Below the pieces are notes generated by a model, which ran no database searches, had not been told where the DNA came from, and was given only the letters and a program-made list of their open reading frames with translations. A stretch of DNA of 20,039 nt from Amphimedon queenslandica (lineage: Eukaryota > Porifera > Demospongiae > Haplosclerida > Niphatidae), in assembly GCF_000090795.2 (NCBI RefSeq), contig NW_003546420.1, positions 1 through 20,039 of the forward strand. Direction: 5' to 3'. Within the stretch, counting starts at the first letter, position 1. The number at the start of each line of letters is the position of its first letter. The translations under genes were made by a program, and so were the position numbers. This document shows positions 1 to 10,106 of this stretch, piece by piece.

Positions 1-569
1 ACAGTACACACATCAATGTAAAATGGGGACACTTCCGAATGTTACCATAGCATTGAGGCTCAAGCATCACTACTCTATGCTTCTCCTGTCAGTTTACAAT
101 AGGATCATTCATCACTAGCTGTCTTTCAGTCGGGAGAGGATCGAGGAAGGAGAGAAACAGGAGAAAATATTCTGGATTCAATGAAGACATCAGCATATTT
201 TTTCACTGTATGCTATGGGTTGAGCTACCCTTTTTTTACAGTGACCTGCTTTTAGTCCTGATCATGTGAGAGGGAAGGGGAGGGTTTTGTCTAGGAGTGG
301 GAGAGGGAGTCCTCCTTTTGGGTCGGATAGTGGCTTCAGTATCTCATGCTAGAACCCTTTCTTCTTCTCTTTCTCTCTTTTTCCTTTTTGTGTAGTATGG
401 ACTCTAAGCAGAAGAAAGGGTCAGACTTTTTCTTTTTCTTTTTTTGTCTCGATCCTTTAACTACTTAAAACCAATCAAACACTACATAATTGCTATTATC
501 ATATGCACATTGTGTAGTACATTATGGTATCAAGAGTATATACTTTTGTTGTTACGTTAAGGTTGTAGA

Positions 570-800
570 GTTACAATATATAGACAATGGTCACATGCAA
601 TAGAGGTAACATATGGTACGGTATGTAATGGTACCATTATCATATGGTATGGTATCTAAGTATTAAGGAACATTATTAATATGATGCTACAGTGTGTTAT
701 ATAGACAAGGATCACAGGTAGCAGTGGTAGGAGGTAGTTACCGTAATGGTATATGGTATTAAGTATTAAGAAACATTAATATGGTCATATATTGTGTTAT
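570..800 (+). repeat. Imperfect duplication, period about 113-121 bp
   Basis: Blocks recur at a similar spacing. ATAGACAA starts at 580 and 701. AAGTATTAAG(G/A)AACATT starts at 658 and 771, both followed by TAATATG. GGTAT/ATGGTAT words are scattered between them. The spacing differs between blocks (121 and 113), so this looks like an old tandem duplication with indels rather than a fresh repeat. Confidence 0.45.
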
Positions 801-1133
801 ATTTAGGATATCTCAGGTTATAAGTTAATGTAGGCGATGGTAATGGTATATATGGTGGTAGCAATGTGCTCAGTAAAGCAAATGTAGGCATATTTACATT
901 TTAAAGGTCAGAGGTTATAAGGTATTATAGGTAATGCTATGAATGTACTTGTATAGCAAGGTTAATATGGTATAGGTACACATATTGAGGATCATCATGT
1001 TATGATGTAGGTAATGGAACATAGGAACATATAACAAGGTTAATATGGTGTTTATCATAATGGTTTTACAATTGTATAAAGGGTCATAGGTTATAAGTAG
1101 TCTTTAGAAGCTGAAGTATGGATATGATGAATG

Positions 1134-1153
1134 GGTTGCAAGTACTTGCAACC
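1134..1153. repeat. Perfect 20-bp palindrome
   Basis: The 20 bases read the same on both strands, centred on AGTACT. They sit 10 bp before a 13-bp hairpin and the satellite relic, so this may be part of an element boundary rather than a protein-binding site. Confidence 0.6.
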
Positions 1154-1162
1154 TCAACCTAC

Positions 1163-1310
1163 AATCATCCCAAATAAAAATTTGGGATGATTTCGGAGCC
1201 ATTTTTTGGAAGAAACCATGGACTATAGCCTTGGGTATTTTTCAGATTTTTGGCATTTTCAAGAATTGGTAGGAAAAATTGAAGTAGGAATCAGCCTATA
1301 TTCCATTGTC
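1163..1310 (-). repeat. Dispersed copy of the 177-bp satellite monomer
   Basis: On the minus strand this matches the monomer that is tandemly repeated at 16190-18540: a CTGATTCC-(T)ACTTCAATTTTTC block, then the CTGAAAAATACCCAAGGCTATAG block, CCATGGTTT...CCAAAAAATGG, and CTCCGAAATCA. Its left edge is folded into a perfect 13-bp stem (1163-1175 with 1180-1192, four-base loop AAAA). The copy mixes features of both array subtypes (TAGTCC from the inner type, GGCTCCGAAATCA from the outer type). Confidence 0.8.
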
Positions 1311-1337
1311 CATTGTCCATAGTCCATAGTCCATAGT
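1302..1337 (+). repeat. 7-bp tandem repeat TCCATTG/TCCATAG
   Basis: About five head-to-tail copies of a 7-mer: two TCCATTG followed by three TCCATAG, then GTATAC. It abuts the satellite relic and looks like a simple minisatellite. Confidence 0.75.
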
Positions 1338-1498
1338 ATACAGTATCGATCTACAGTGTAATTACAGTTGTAATGGATAAGGTATATCAAGTTATCAACA
1401 GTACATGCAGTCAAAGATAGTATAGACTATCTCAGTATACTTTGTAGGTGGGGCTATTAAATTTAAATTAACTTAATAACTCTATTATCTATGCAATA

Positions 1499-4400
1499 AT
1501 GGAGGCTAAGTATCGCTTCTCCATTGACAGAGGAGGTACATTCACTGACGTGTTTGGAGAGACCCCTGATGGAAGGGTTGTAGTACTAAAACTATTATCA
1601 GAAGATCCACTCAACTATCCTGATGCCCCAAGAGAAGCTATTAGACGGATACTGACTTCAGTGAGAGAGGACAATAATTGATTGTACTCTTGATGGTCTT
1701 TTGATCTTAGGAATTAGGTCCTGAATCAGTAGAAGAAGATGGACTGATAGATTCTAAGTATATAGAATGGATTAGGATGGGGACAACTGTAGCTACCAAT
1801 GCACTGCTGGAGAGGAAAGGAGAGAGGTGTGCTCTTGTCATTAATCAAGGATTCAAAGACCTACTGTACATTGGCAATCAATCCAGACCTGATCTCTTTG
1901 ACCTGGTCAATCTTTTCATCTTTGACAATAACTTTATGTGTATATACTATAGTCTGTCTCAATGCCTCAAGTTATATATGATAAAGTGGTTGAAGTGAAA
2001 GAAAGGGTTTGTTTGGTGAGAAATGATTGTCACATGAACCTACAGTGCACTGTAGTTACTGGGTCTACTGGAGAAAAAGTATTTCATTGTTTATTGTGAG
2101 CTACTGTTATTGCTAGTAGGTACATGTGTGGGAAGATATAGATAAGGACCAGTTAGTGAAGGACTTACAATATCTGCTAGAAGAGGGGATTAATAGTTTA
2201 GCTGTGGTACTCCTTCATTCCTATACTTATCAGGAACATGAGAAGCAGATTGGATCATTAGCTAAGGAAATGGGTTTCACTCACGTCTCATTGTCTTCTG
2301 ATGTTATGCCAATGGTTAAAATTGTACCACGTGGCTATACAGGTTATACATGTAGACTATTGGATTATTAATTATTATAATTATTGTTTAGCTTGTGCCG
2401 ATGCTTACCTGACTCCATGCATTAAGAGATATGTGAACGGGTTTTGTTCTGGTTTTAAGGATCCTGTTAGTATAGAATGTATACGTACATATATGTAATA
2501 ATATGAATTATCATTGATAGAATGATCTTAAGATATTGTTCATGCAGAGTGATGGTGGCCTTACTTCAATGGATAGTTTTATTGGATCAAGAGCAATATT
2601 GTCTGGCCCTGCAGGAGGTGTGGTTAGTGCATTATTAATAGTTTATATTGATGTATATACATTATCAGTTTGTCAGTAGTTGTTAATGTACATGTATGTA
2701 GGTAGGCTATGGTCAAACTACAAGTCTATTTGGTAAACCAGTGATTGGTTTTGACATGGGCGGCACTTCTACCGATGTTTCAAGATATGATAATAATTAT
2801 GAACATGTCTTTGAAACTACTGTTGCTGGAATTACAATACAAGCACCTCAAGTATCCATGCACACATTATGGTTAAGTGTGAATCCATCTTTTATTGACA
2901 GTTGGATATCAACACTGTTGCAGCTGGAGGCGGCAGTAGGTTATTCTTTAGATCTGGTTTGTTTGTGGTTGGACCCGAATCAGCAGGTGCTAATCCTGGT
3001 CCTGCTTGCTATGGAAAAGGTACTCAACGTATTCTTTGTTTTATTTTTGATTAATATTATTTTGTAATTTTATTTTTTAATTTTTCTATTTTATTTTTTT
3101 AAGTTGCTCCAAAATTGAAAGGGAGAGATTTATTCATTACATTTTTGTGGATATACAGTTTATTTAATTTTATTAATAGGTGGCCCCCTCACTATAACAG
3201 ATGCTAATCTTGTCTTAGGGAGACTTATACCAGAGTAAAAACTTATTCATTTATTGATTTATTTATTTATGTATTTATAGATATTTTCCGTCAATATTTG
3301 GCCCCAACGAAGACCAGTGTCTCATGTTGGACAGGTCCCTCTCTTTAATGGCGGAACTAACTGAAACTATTAATTTATTTTTGCTGGAGACTGACCCTCA
3401 CCGTAAACCATTGTCCACTCAAGAGGTAGCCATGGGTTTCATTGCAGTTGCTAATGAGTCAATGTCCAGACCAATAAGAGCTCTTACTCAGGTATTATTG
3501 TTTACATTATTACATTTTGTTTGTATTTACTTGTTTACATTTATCAGGGTAAAGGCTACAATACATCTGAGCATGTCTTGGCTTGTTTTGGTGGGGCTGG
3601 GGGCCAGCATGCTTGTTCCATTGCCAACAGTCTTGGAATGAAGAATGTATTTATACACAAGTAATTATAATTATGTATTTATTGTTATTATTATTATTAT
3701 TAATTAGGTATGCTGGTATATTGAGTGCTTATGGTTTAGCATTAGCTGATGTGGTACATGAGTGTATTGAATCCTGTGCTCTTGTTTATGATGGTAGGTA
3801 ATTGAGGGGGTGTTGCTCATTAATTATTCATTATAGAATCTAATTTCAATTACATTGATCAAAGGATTGACGTGTTGGTGAAAGAAGGTGTGGCTCATCT
3901 CATATCTCAAGGGTTTCCCCCAGAGAGTATTCAGACCACACCCTTTTTACACCTTCGCTACGATAAAACAGACTGTGCTCTAATGTGTACTCCTGCAATT
4001 AATCAGGGAGGTGTGGCCTGTCGTCATGGTGATTTTTTAACAACTTTTACCGAAAGGTCTATCTATATTTTCTATTATGAAAACTTATCCCGTTGGTAGA
4101 TACAAGACTGAGTTTGGTTTTATCATTCCTTCTCGGCCTGTCGTTGTTGATGATATTCGTGTACGTGCTGTTGCTAAGGGACTGTCTCACTCTCCTAAAC
4201 TCCTCCCCCTAGCAACAGAAGACCCGAATCCTGTTACAGTAAATATTATTGTTTAATATTGTTGTTATTGTTTATTAGTTTAAAGATTGTTATTTTGCTA
4301 CCAAAGGTTATGTAAATACTCCTGTATATTTATTACACAATTTGACTAATGGCCATAAGATAAAAGGTCCTGCCATTATCATTGATAAGTTAAGGTACAC

Positions 4401-7119
4401 CACCTGATCGTATTATATTTTATAAGGTCCGTGTTATGTAGTACAATACTAGTGGAGACTAACTGCTTAGCTGGTATCACTGAGTTTGGTGATATCAATA
4501 TGAGCATAGGCAGGCAGGAGCAGTCCTCCATTGGATCGGAACTGGACATGATTCAATTGTCAATATTTTCCCATCGATTCATGAGTATTGCTGAACAAAT
4601 GGGACGGTATGTGTCAATTAATAACTTGAATAATCTATTAATACTTTACAGTGTATTGCAGAGGACATCAATATCTACTAATATTAAAGTGTGTTCCACT
4701 TATCATTATTATTATTATCATTATTATTATTATTATTAGGAGAGGTTAGATTTCTCTTGTGCTTTGTTTGGGCCCGATGGTGGTTTGGTTGCTAATGCTC
4801 CTCACATTCCAGTCCACCTTGGAGCAATGCAGGAAACTGTACAGTATCAGTTGTGTCATCATAAACAAGATTTAAGACAAGGGACTGTGTTACTGAGTAA
4901 CCATCCAACAGCAGGAGGGAGTCACTTACCAGATCTCAATGTTGTAACTCCAGTGAGTGTGTACTCTTAGCATAACTGACAAACCACGAGTTTACATAAT
5001 GAACAATGGAGGGTCATTGACTACTGTGACAGCAATAATGACTCTTATGTACTCTTGTCATTAGGTATTTTATCCAGGAGAAGAGAGTCCTGTGTTCTTT
5101 GTTGCTAACAGAGGACATCATGCTGACATTGGAGGGATCAGTCCAGGTATACAACAGTACATGTGCATGTCATAAAGATTATTTATTAATGCATGTATAA
5201 TTATTATTATTACATTTATTATACATGTAGGTTCAATGCCTCCAAATTCCACCCACATTAATGAGGAAGGCATGGCAGTCAAATCTTTCAAATTAGTTGA
5301 AAACGGAATATTTCAAGAAGAAGGTGTGGCAGTGGGTGTGGTTTTATGATATTGTCTTCCTGAGCTTAGGAGTAACAGAATTATTAATGAGCCCCGCCCA
5401 GTTTCCGGGTTGTAGCGGTACACGTAATCTCCATGACAACCTTTCTGATCTCAGAGCTCAAGTGGCAGCCAATCAAAAAGTGTTAATTAATAATAATGAA
5501 TATTAATAATTTGATGTGTGTTAAGTAGGGTATATCCTTAGTTAAGGAATTGATTGACTGTTACGGTTTAAAAGTTGTCCAATCATACATGAAACATATA
5601 CAGGTGATTAATTATTATTAGTTTTATTATTATTATTATAGTAGGAAAATGCTGAAATTGCTGTGAGAGATAAATTGAAAGAAATTGCCAAAAAGGCACA
5701 AGTATGTACATCAAGTAGAAAATGGAGAGTTCTCTCCCAGTCTTTTCTTATATTAATATCAGTATAAAAGATAATAATTCTTCTTCCATCCAGTGCAGTA
5801 CAGGTAGTACTAGCTTGTCTGCAGTTGAGTTTATGGATGATGGTTCCCCTGTTAGAGTCACCATTAATATTAATAAAGATGAAGGAACTGCATACTTTGA
5901 TTTCACAGGAACTGGTCCTCAGGTGTTGTATAGTGTTCGTGTACATGATATGGAGTGTGTGATCTGTATAGGTACCAGGTAACACTAATGCACCAAGAGC
6001 TGTCACTTTTGCAGCAATCCTCTACTCATTGAGGTGTATTGTGGGACACGATATACCACTGAACCAGGTCAGCATTGTTATTGTTGTTGTTGTTATTGTT
6101 GTCATTGTTGTTTGTAGGGTTGTTTAAAGCCAATTACAGTTCACATTCCTGATGGAACTATATTGTCTCCTGATGATACCGCTGCTGTAATAGGAGGTAC
6201 TGAAATATCAAGTAATGCTAATAATAATATTTATTATTGATAGGTAATGTCCTGACATCTCAGAGATTGTGTGATGTTATTTTAAAAGCATTTTCTGCTT
6301 GTGCTGGATCTCAAGTATTCCAATTAAAGCTCATTTTTTTATTTAATGCCCACTCAGGGCTGTATGAATAATACTACATTTGGTGATGATACTTTTGGAT
6401 ATTATGAAACAGTTGCAGGTGGAGCTGGGGCCGTGAGTGTTTCAACATGTAAAATGTTCATGTAATGTATGACCGTGTGTACTGTATAGGGGCCAGGCTG
6501 GAATGGAAGGAGTGGCGTCCACACCCACATGACAAATACTAGAATAACTGATCCTGAAATACTGGAAAGAAGGTGATTTATGCTAATGTAACAATTATTA
6601 TGATTGATTGATTGATAGATATCCAGTTATTTTGAAGCAGTTTAGTTTGAATCCCGGCACTGGGGGTAAGGGTCAGTATTTTGGAGGTGATGGCGTCATA
6701 CGAGAGACAATGTTTCGTAAGCCATTGACCGTCTGTGTACTGTCTGAGAGGAGGGTGTACCACCCTTATGGTCTCCATGGTAACATGATATACATCAGTG
6801 GGTTACGTGTAAAGTAATTACAGGAGGAGAGGATGGAAGCAAAGGAAAGAACACATTGATAAAGTCTGATGGTGGCCATATTGACTTGGGGGGAAAGAAG
6901 GAAATTGACGTCAAACAATGGGTAGGTACTTAGCCATACCCACTTTGACCCATCACTTGATTCCTTTAGGATGTACTGCGATTGGAGACACCAGGAGGTG
7001 GTGGGTATGGTTGTCATGGTGATGAGTCTCCACCCACTAAGAAACCTCGTGTGGTTGATAAAGTATTTCATCCTTTAGGTAGCGTATCAGAATATAAACA
7101 AATACAAGAATCTGCTTAA
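1499..7119 (+). CDS. OPLAH: 5-oxoprolinase (ATP-hydrolysing), 32 exons
   Basis: Hydrolyses 5-oxo-L-proline to glutamate with ATP in the gamma-glutamyl (glutathione) cycle, in the cytosol. Exons: 1499-1660, 1711-1905, 1953-2078, 2120-2342, 2392-2465, 2521-2622, 2702-2851, 2902-3019, 3180-3234, 3281-3491, 3548-3660, 3708-3793, 3837-4056, 4100-4238, 4279-4394, 4442-4606, 4652-4688, 4740-4952, 5065-5146, 5231-5323, 5370-5479, 5529-5603, 5645-5701, 5794-5932, 5979-6067, 6118-6196, 6244-6314, 6358-6432, 6490-6572, 6619-6779, 6824-6921, 6970-7119. They join in phase to 1288 residues, the human length as I recall it. The HyuA half starts with phosphate loop DRGGTFTDV (residues 10-18) and has a second, [12 protein letters not shown], in exon 7. 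The HyuB half carries [22 protein letters not shown] and [13 protein letters not shown]. The start is the first ATG before DRGGTF. The 5' edge of exon 24 (5794 or a few bases later) and the donors of exons 2 and 15 are the least certain junctions. The gene looks intact. Confidence 0.96.
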
Positions 7120-7279
7120 CACTTTCTTGATTATTGTTTTGAAATTTTGTAAAATGCACCTGATATTCAGAAGACGTACTCCTGCAGGCCCTAATGCATA
7201 CAAAATATGCTTCACTGAATGGAACCAGTGGAGCCTCTGCACGTGCTTATAAGGAAGTAATAGGATTTCGTGATAGCAT

Positions 7280-7297
7280 AATAAAATTGTTAATAAA
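7280..7297 (+). terminator. Candidate OPLAH polyadenylation signals
   Basis: Two AATAAA hexamers, at 7280-7285 and 7292-7297, lie 161-178 bp after the OPLAH stop and are the first canonical ones downstream. Cleavage after them would end the OPLAH transcript within about 60 bp of the stop codon of the convergent TM7SF3 gene. Confidence 0.45.
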
Positions 7298-7354
7298 AAG
7301 GGATCCATACATTTTAAAAGCAATATACCATAGCATGAAGAGATAAATAGTGCA

Positions 7355-9673
7355 TCAATTAACTAATGATCCATACTCCTTAAAGTTTCCTGCAGACCCA
7401 ATTGATAAAAGGCGTCTTCTTTCTTCCTCTTTGTCTACACGACTGGACAACTTCTCCTTTAACTGTTTAAACAAAGACTTCTTTGGGAATGGATCTCTTT
7501 TCCTGACTAACAAGCATTGAATAATGATACCTAAACAACAAATAATAATAACAACAAACAAATAAATAAATACCAAGTAGTAAGAGGACCACCCAGACAC
7601 AGGAAAGTATTATATCTAACAAATATATAAATAAATACGTTTAAATCATTGACTTGTACCATATAAAGTAAAAGGATACACTTGATGAAATGATAGATAG
7701 TCTTTGACTGAAGCAACTCGCACTACTTTAAGTACAATTTGGTCCAAAGTGCTGAACTCAAAAATACCAATTGAATACACAACAAGGTATCCTCCGATTA
7801 ACGAGGAGGAGAATATGTTAGAAGGACGAGGGAATATAACAGCTGGAATTAATAGCAATACAACAAAACAAGCTAATAACAATCCATAAACATATCCAAT
7901 TCGAAAGAACTCGTATGAACCTACAAAAAACGAAAATGTAAATGTTTCTATAGTACTTGGCCTAATTTATGAGAAACTTTAAAGATTTGTAAAAAGTCCA
8001 AACTTGATTAAATTCAGCTCAAACATAAGAATATGTATGTATCAGGAGTAATTATAAAAATTGAGAATTCTCTCCCTTTCATTTTTGGCACAATTAGACC
8101 AAAATTCCTACAACAGGGACTTTTGTCCAATTTTAGAAGAAATCATAAAAAATTTAAACTTTCTTCACGGCATAAGAACATGTATAATGTATCAGAAAAT
8201 ATAATAAGAATATCATGGCTGTTTAACTAACCAATAGGTGTGTACAATAGAATGGCTCCAATAATGAATCCTGTGGCTCCGTTAACAATAAACATAAAAG
8301 GCATAAACCAACCAGTAAAAAACCAAATTATAAAAATAAATAAAGAAATACATAAACCAGCAGCAGCAGCAAGTATCACCAATTCTATAAACAGACACAC
8401 AAAGCATTATTTATTGATATTAACTAACTGACCAGTATGTGAATAGTGTAGCAGTGCAGTAGTCAGTATGTAGGAGCAGTAAGTGAACGAAATGAATGAA
8501 AATAAAAGAACTTCAACATGAAAGAACCGGTGAGATAGAAATATTAACCAAAGACCAATGAGTCCACAGATGACAGATACAACAATGTCGGTAGTGGAGA
8601 GGCTAGTATCACAAAGACCATGAGAGTTGAATGCACAGGCATAAGTAACACTGGGGACATAGACTGAACTCATTCCATTCGTCAAACTGGTAGCCATGAC
8701 AACATAAACTACACCCATTCCTTTGAATGAATCAATTGTAAAGTTTTTAATTCCAGTAGCACTCTCAGAAAAACTAGGCAAGTCCTAAGGAATAATAATA
8801 ATTATTATTATTATTATTATTATACTAAAGTAATTATAATAATTATAAGTCAATAGTTATGTATACCTTATAGCTATTGGATTTTATTATATTTTTAAGA
8901 GTTGCAAAGTAAGTCCCCTGACTATAGTCTCTGGTTCTCATCATTTTCCGATAAATGATGTACTTCAATTGAGAGACACCATAATGCTTTGGACTAACAC
9001 TGGAGTCAGTACACAATGGAGGAGGTCCACTTCCCTAATATCAACAACCATAAACAACAAACAACAATAAAAAACAAACATTGTATCCTTGGTTCCCATC
9101 TTGGAACAGCAGACTAGTAGTGTAAGCAGTGTAGTTCAGCACAACATTGGGATCAGTATCTATTGGAGACACTAGGTTACAACCTCCTGGTATTGGAGCT
9201 GTGGGGGAATGGGTCATTAACAATTATTATTAATAATACTGATCAATTACCGTTAATCTTTATTTCAGTAGCAGCAGCCAGAATAGCAGTTGTACTAGCA
9301 TTGAACACACTGGTGGCTATGCAATAAAATGTGTGGGTATGGTCTGAACTGGGGCTCCAGAGTCCAATGTCACTACCAGATACTGTGGTAGAGTAAGAGA
9401 AGGTGGCTGATGTTGATAGACGTATTGTATCATATTGAGAGTGTACTTGGAATATAACCCCAGACACACTGACTGGTGCTGACACCGCAAATGAATACAG
9501 AGTCTCAGTATTTACTGTATACTGTTGTACCTCGTCAATGGAGAGACTGTACGTACCTAAGGTCAGGTACATAAGGACACAGACACACCTTGGGATAACT
9601 TACTGGCTTCCTTAGCTACTGAAACTGTCACTAAGAGAGAGAATATCACTGGCACTGACCACCAAGGAGTCAT
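7355..9673 (-). CDS. TM7SF3: TM7SF3-like seven-transmembrane protein, 9 exons
   Basis: Homologue of transmembrane 7 superfamily member 3, a membrane protein linked in mammals to stress protection and survival; the molecular activity is unknown. Exons in transcript order: 9673-9604, 9556-9251, 9198-9080, 9034-8867, 8784-8433, 8384-8232, 7920-7660, 7615-7574, 7530-7355; all phases join, giving 548 residues (human about 570). A signal peptide occupies residues 1 to about 19. The lumenal part has family motifs IFQVHSQY (exon 2), PIPGGCNL and DPNVVLNY (exon 3), GPPPLC (exon 4) and TYACAF (residues 268-273), followed by about seven hydrophobic segments from residue 286 to 500. LSHRFF follows the first. 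The basic tail RKRDPFPKKSLF resembles the human tail. The intron between exons 6 and 7 (7921-8231) is far longer than the others because an interspersed repeat lies in it. The start ATG precedes a clear signal sequence and lies 64 bp from the ETFRF1 start. Confidence 0.92.
7970..8222 (+). repeat. Interspersed repeat in TM7SF3 intron
   Basis: AT-rich element containing GGGACTTTTGTCC (8116-8128), a module AAACTTTC..CGGCATAAGAACAT, and two copies of TATGTATCAG-like sequence followed by ATAAAAAT. The same order of words occurs at 13440-13750 and, inverted, at 18490-18675. The AAACTTTC..GCATAA..TATGTATCAGAAAA module is also part of the 177-bp satellite monomer. I find no clear terminal inverted repeats or target duplications. 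Confidence 0.65.
8791..8822. repeat. AAT/ATT trinucleotide run
   Basis: (AAT)n passing into (ATT)n, so the run is nearly self-complementary. On the minus strand it lies immediately before the acceptor CCTTAG of TM7SF3 exon 5 and may stand in for a polypyrimidine tract. Confidence 0.8.
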
Positions 9674-9737
9674 TCTGCTGCTGATGCAAATCAGGGTGTG
9701 GCTCCAAACAAAGGGTGTGGCTAGTCTAAATGCTAAA
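9674..9737. promoter_or_regulatory. 64-bp bidirectional promoter, TM7SF3 / ETFRF1
   Basis: Only 64 bases separate the start codons of two divergent genes, so both core promoters and 5' leaders must lie in, or extend beyond, this segment. It holds a perfect octamer ATGCAAAT (9684-9691, the POU-factor consensus) and two direct copies of GGGTGTGGCT (9694-9703 and 9713-9722, 19 bp apart; reverse strand CCACACCC, a KLF/SP-type box). No TATA box is seen. Binding by these factors is inference from motif identity. Confidence 0.6.
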
Positions 9738-10030
9738 ATGTCAAACCCTAGAAGATTAGTTTTGTCCTTATACAAAAAGGTACACACCATTGGGTACTGT
9801 TGTTATTGTTTAAACTATTTCAGCAGCTTCTTCAGATGGGACAAGAGTATCCATTAGGCTACCAGTACTTTAGAATAAAGTGCAATGGAGCTTTTGTTAG
9901 GAACAAGAGCGAAACAGATCCAATCAAGATAACAAACTTATTAAAGAAAGGAGAATATGTACTCGGAGAATTGGAAGCACTTTATAAACTAAGGAAATAC
10001 AGAACTCTTAAAAAAAGATATTACAAATGA
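9738..10030 (+). CDS. ETFRF1: ETFRF1/LYRM5-like LYR-motif protein, 2 exons
   Basis: Small mitochondrial LYR-family protein. The mammalian ETFRF1 (LYRM5) binds electron-transfer flavoprotein and displaces its FAD. Exons 9738-9779 and 9824-10030, separated by a 44-bp intron, give 82 residues (human about 90). The LYR-type motif appears as LSLYKK at residues 9-14, followed by MGQEYPLGYQYF and the C-terminal signature ELEALYKLRKYR and KKRYY, which is specific for this member of the family. Exon 1 contributes only 14 codons and is easily missed: the N-terminal half of the LYR helix is cut off if exon 2 is read alone. The ATG follows the shared promoter directly. The stop is 76 bp from the stop of the convergent MATH-domain gene, and I see no canonical AATAAA in that gap. 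Confidence 0.92.
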
Positions 10031-10106
10031 AAAACTAATCAACCTAAATTCAACACACATTAATTAACTAATCTCAATTAATTAATGTTCTTTAAAGTTA
10101 ATTAAA

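Larger units (their letters stand above)
1..1498. other. Gene-free upstream region of OPLAH
   Basis: I see no supportable coding exon on either strand here. The stretch is AT-rich and holds polypyrimidine runs (about 359-390 and 425-447), an imperfect duplication around 570-800, a 20-bp palindrome at 1134-1153, a relic of the 177-bp satellite at 1163-1310 and a 7-bp tandem repeat at 1302-1337. The last 160 bases should include the OPLAH promoter and 5' UTR, but I recognise no TATA box or other defining site. It could include the 3' UTR of a gene outside the window. Confidence 0.6.

Noticed and set aside
5608-6006. 132-codon minus-strand ORF inside OPLAH
   Set aside because: It lies antisense to OPLAH exons 23-25, has no recognisable motif, and the plus-strand exons there match the HyuB domain in phase.
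1499-7119. OPLAH as a frameshifted pseudogene
   Set aside because: Every apparent frame break is explained by a GT...AG intron with matching phase, and the joined protein is full length.
7704-8431. Plus-strand ORFs of 61-65 codons
   Set aside because: They are antisense to TM7SF3 exons 6 and 7 or lie in the intronic repeat.
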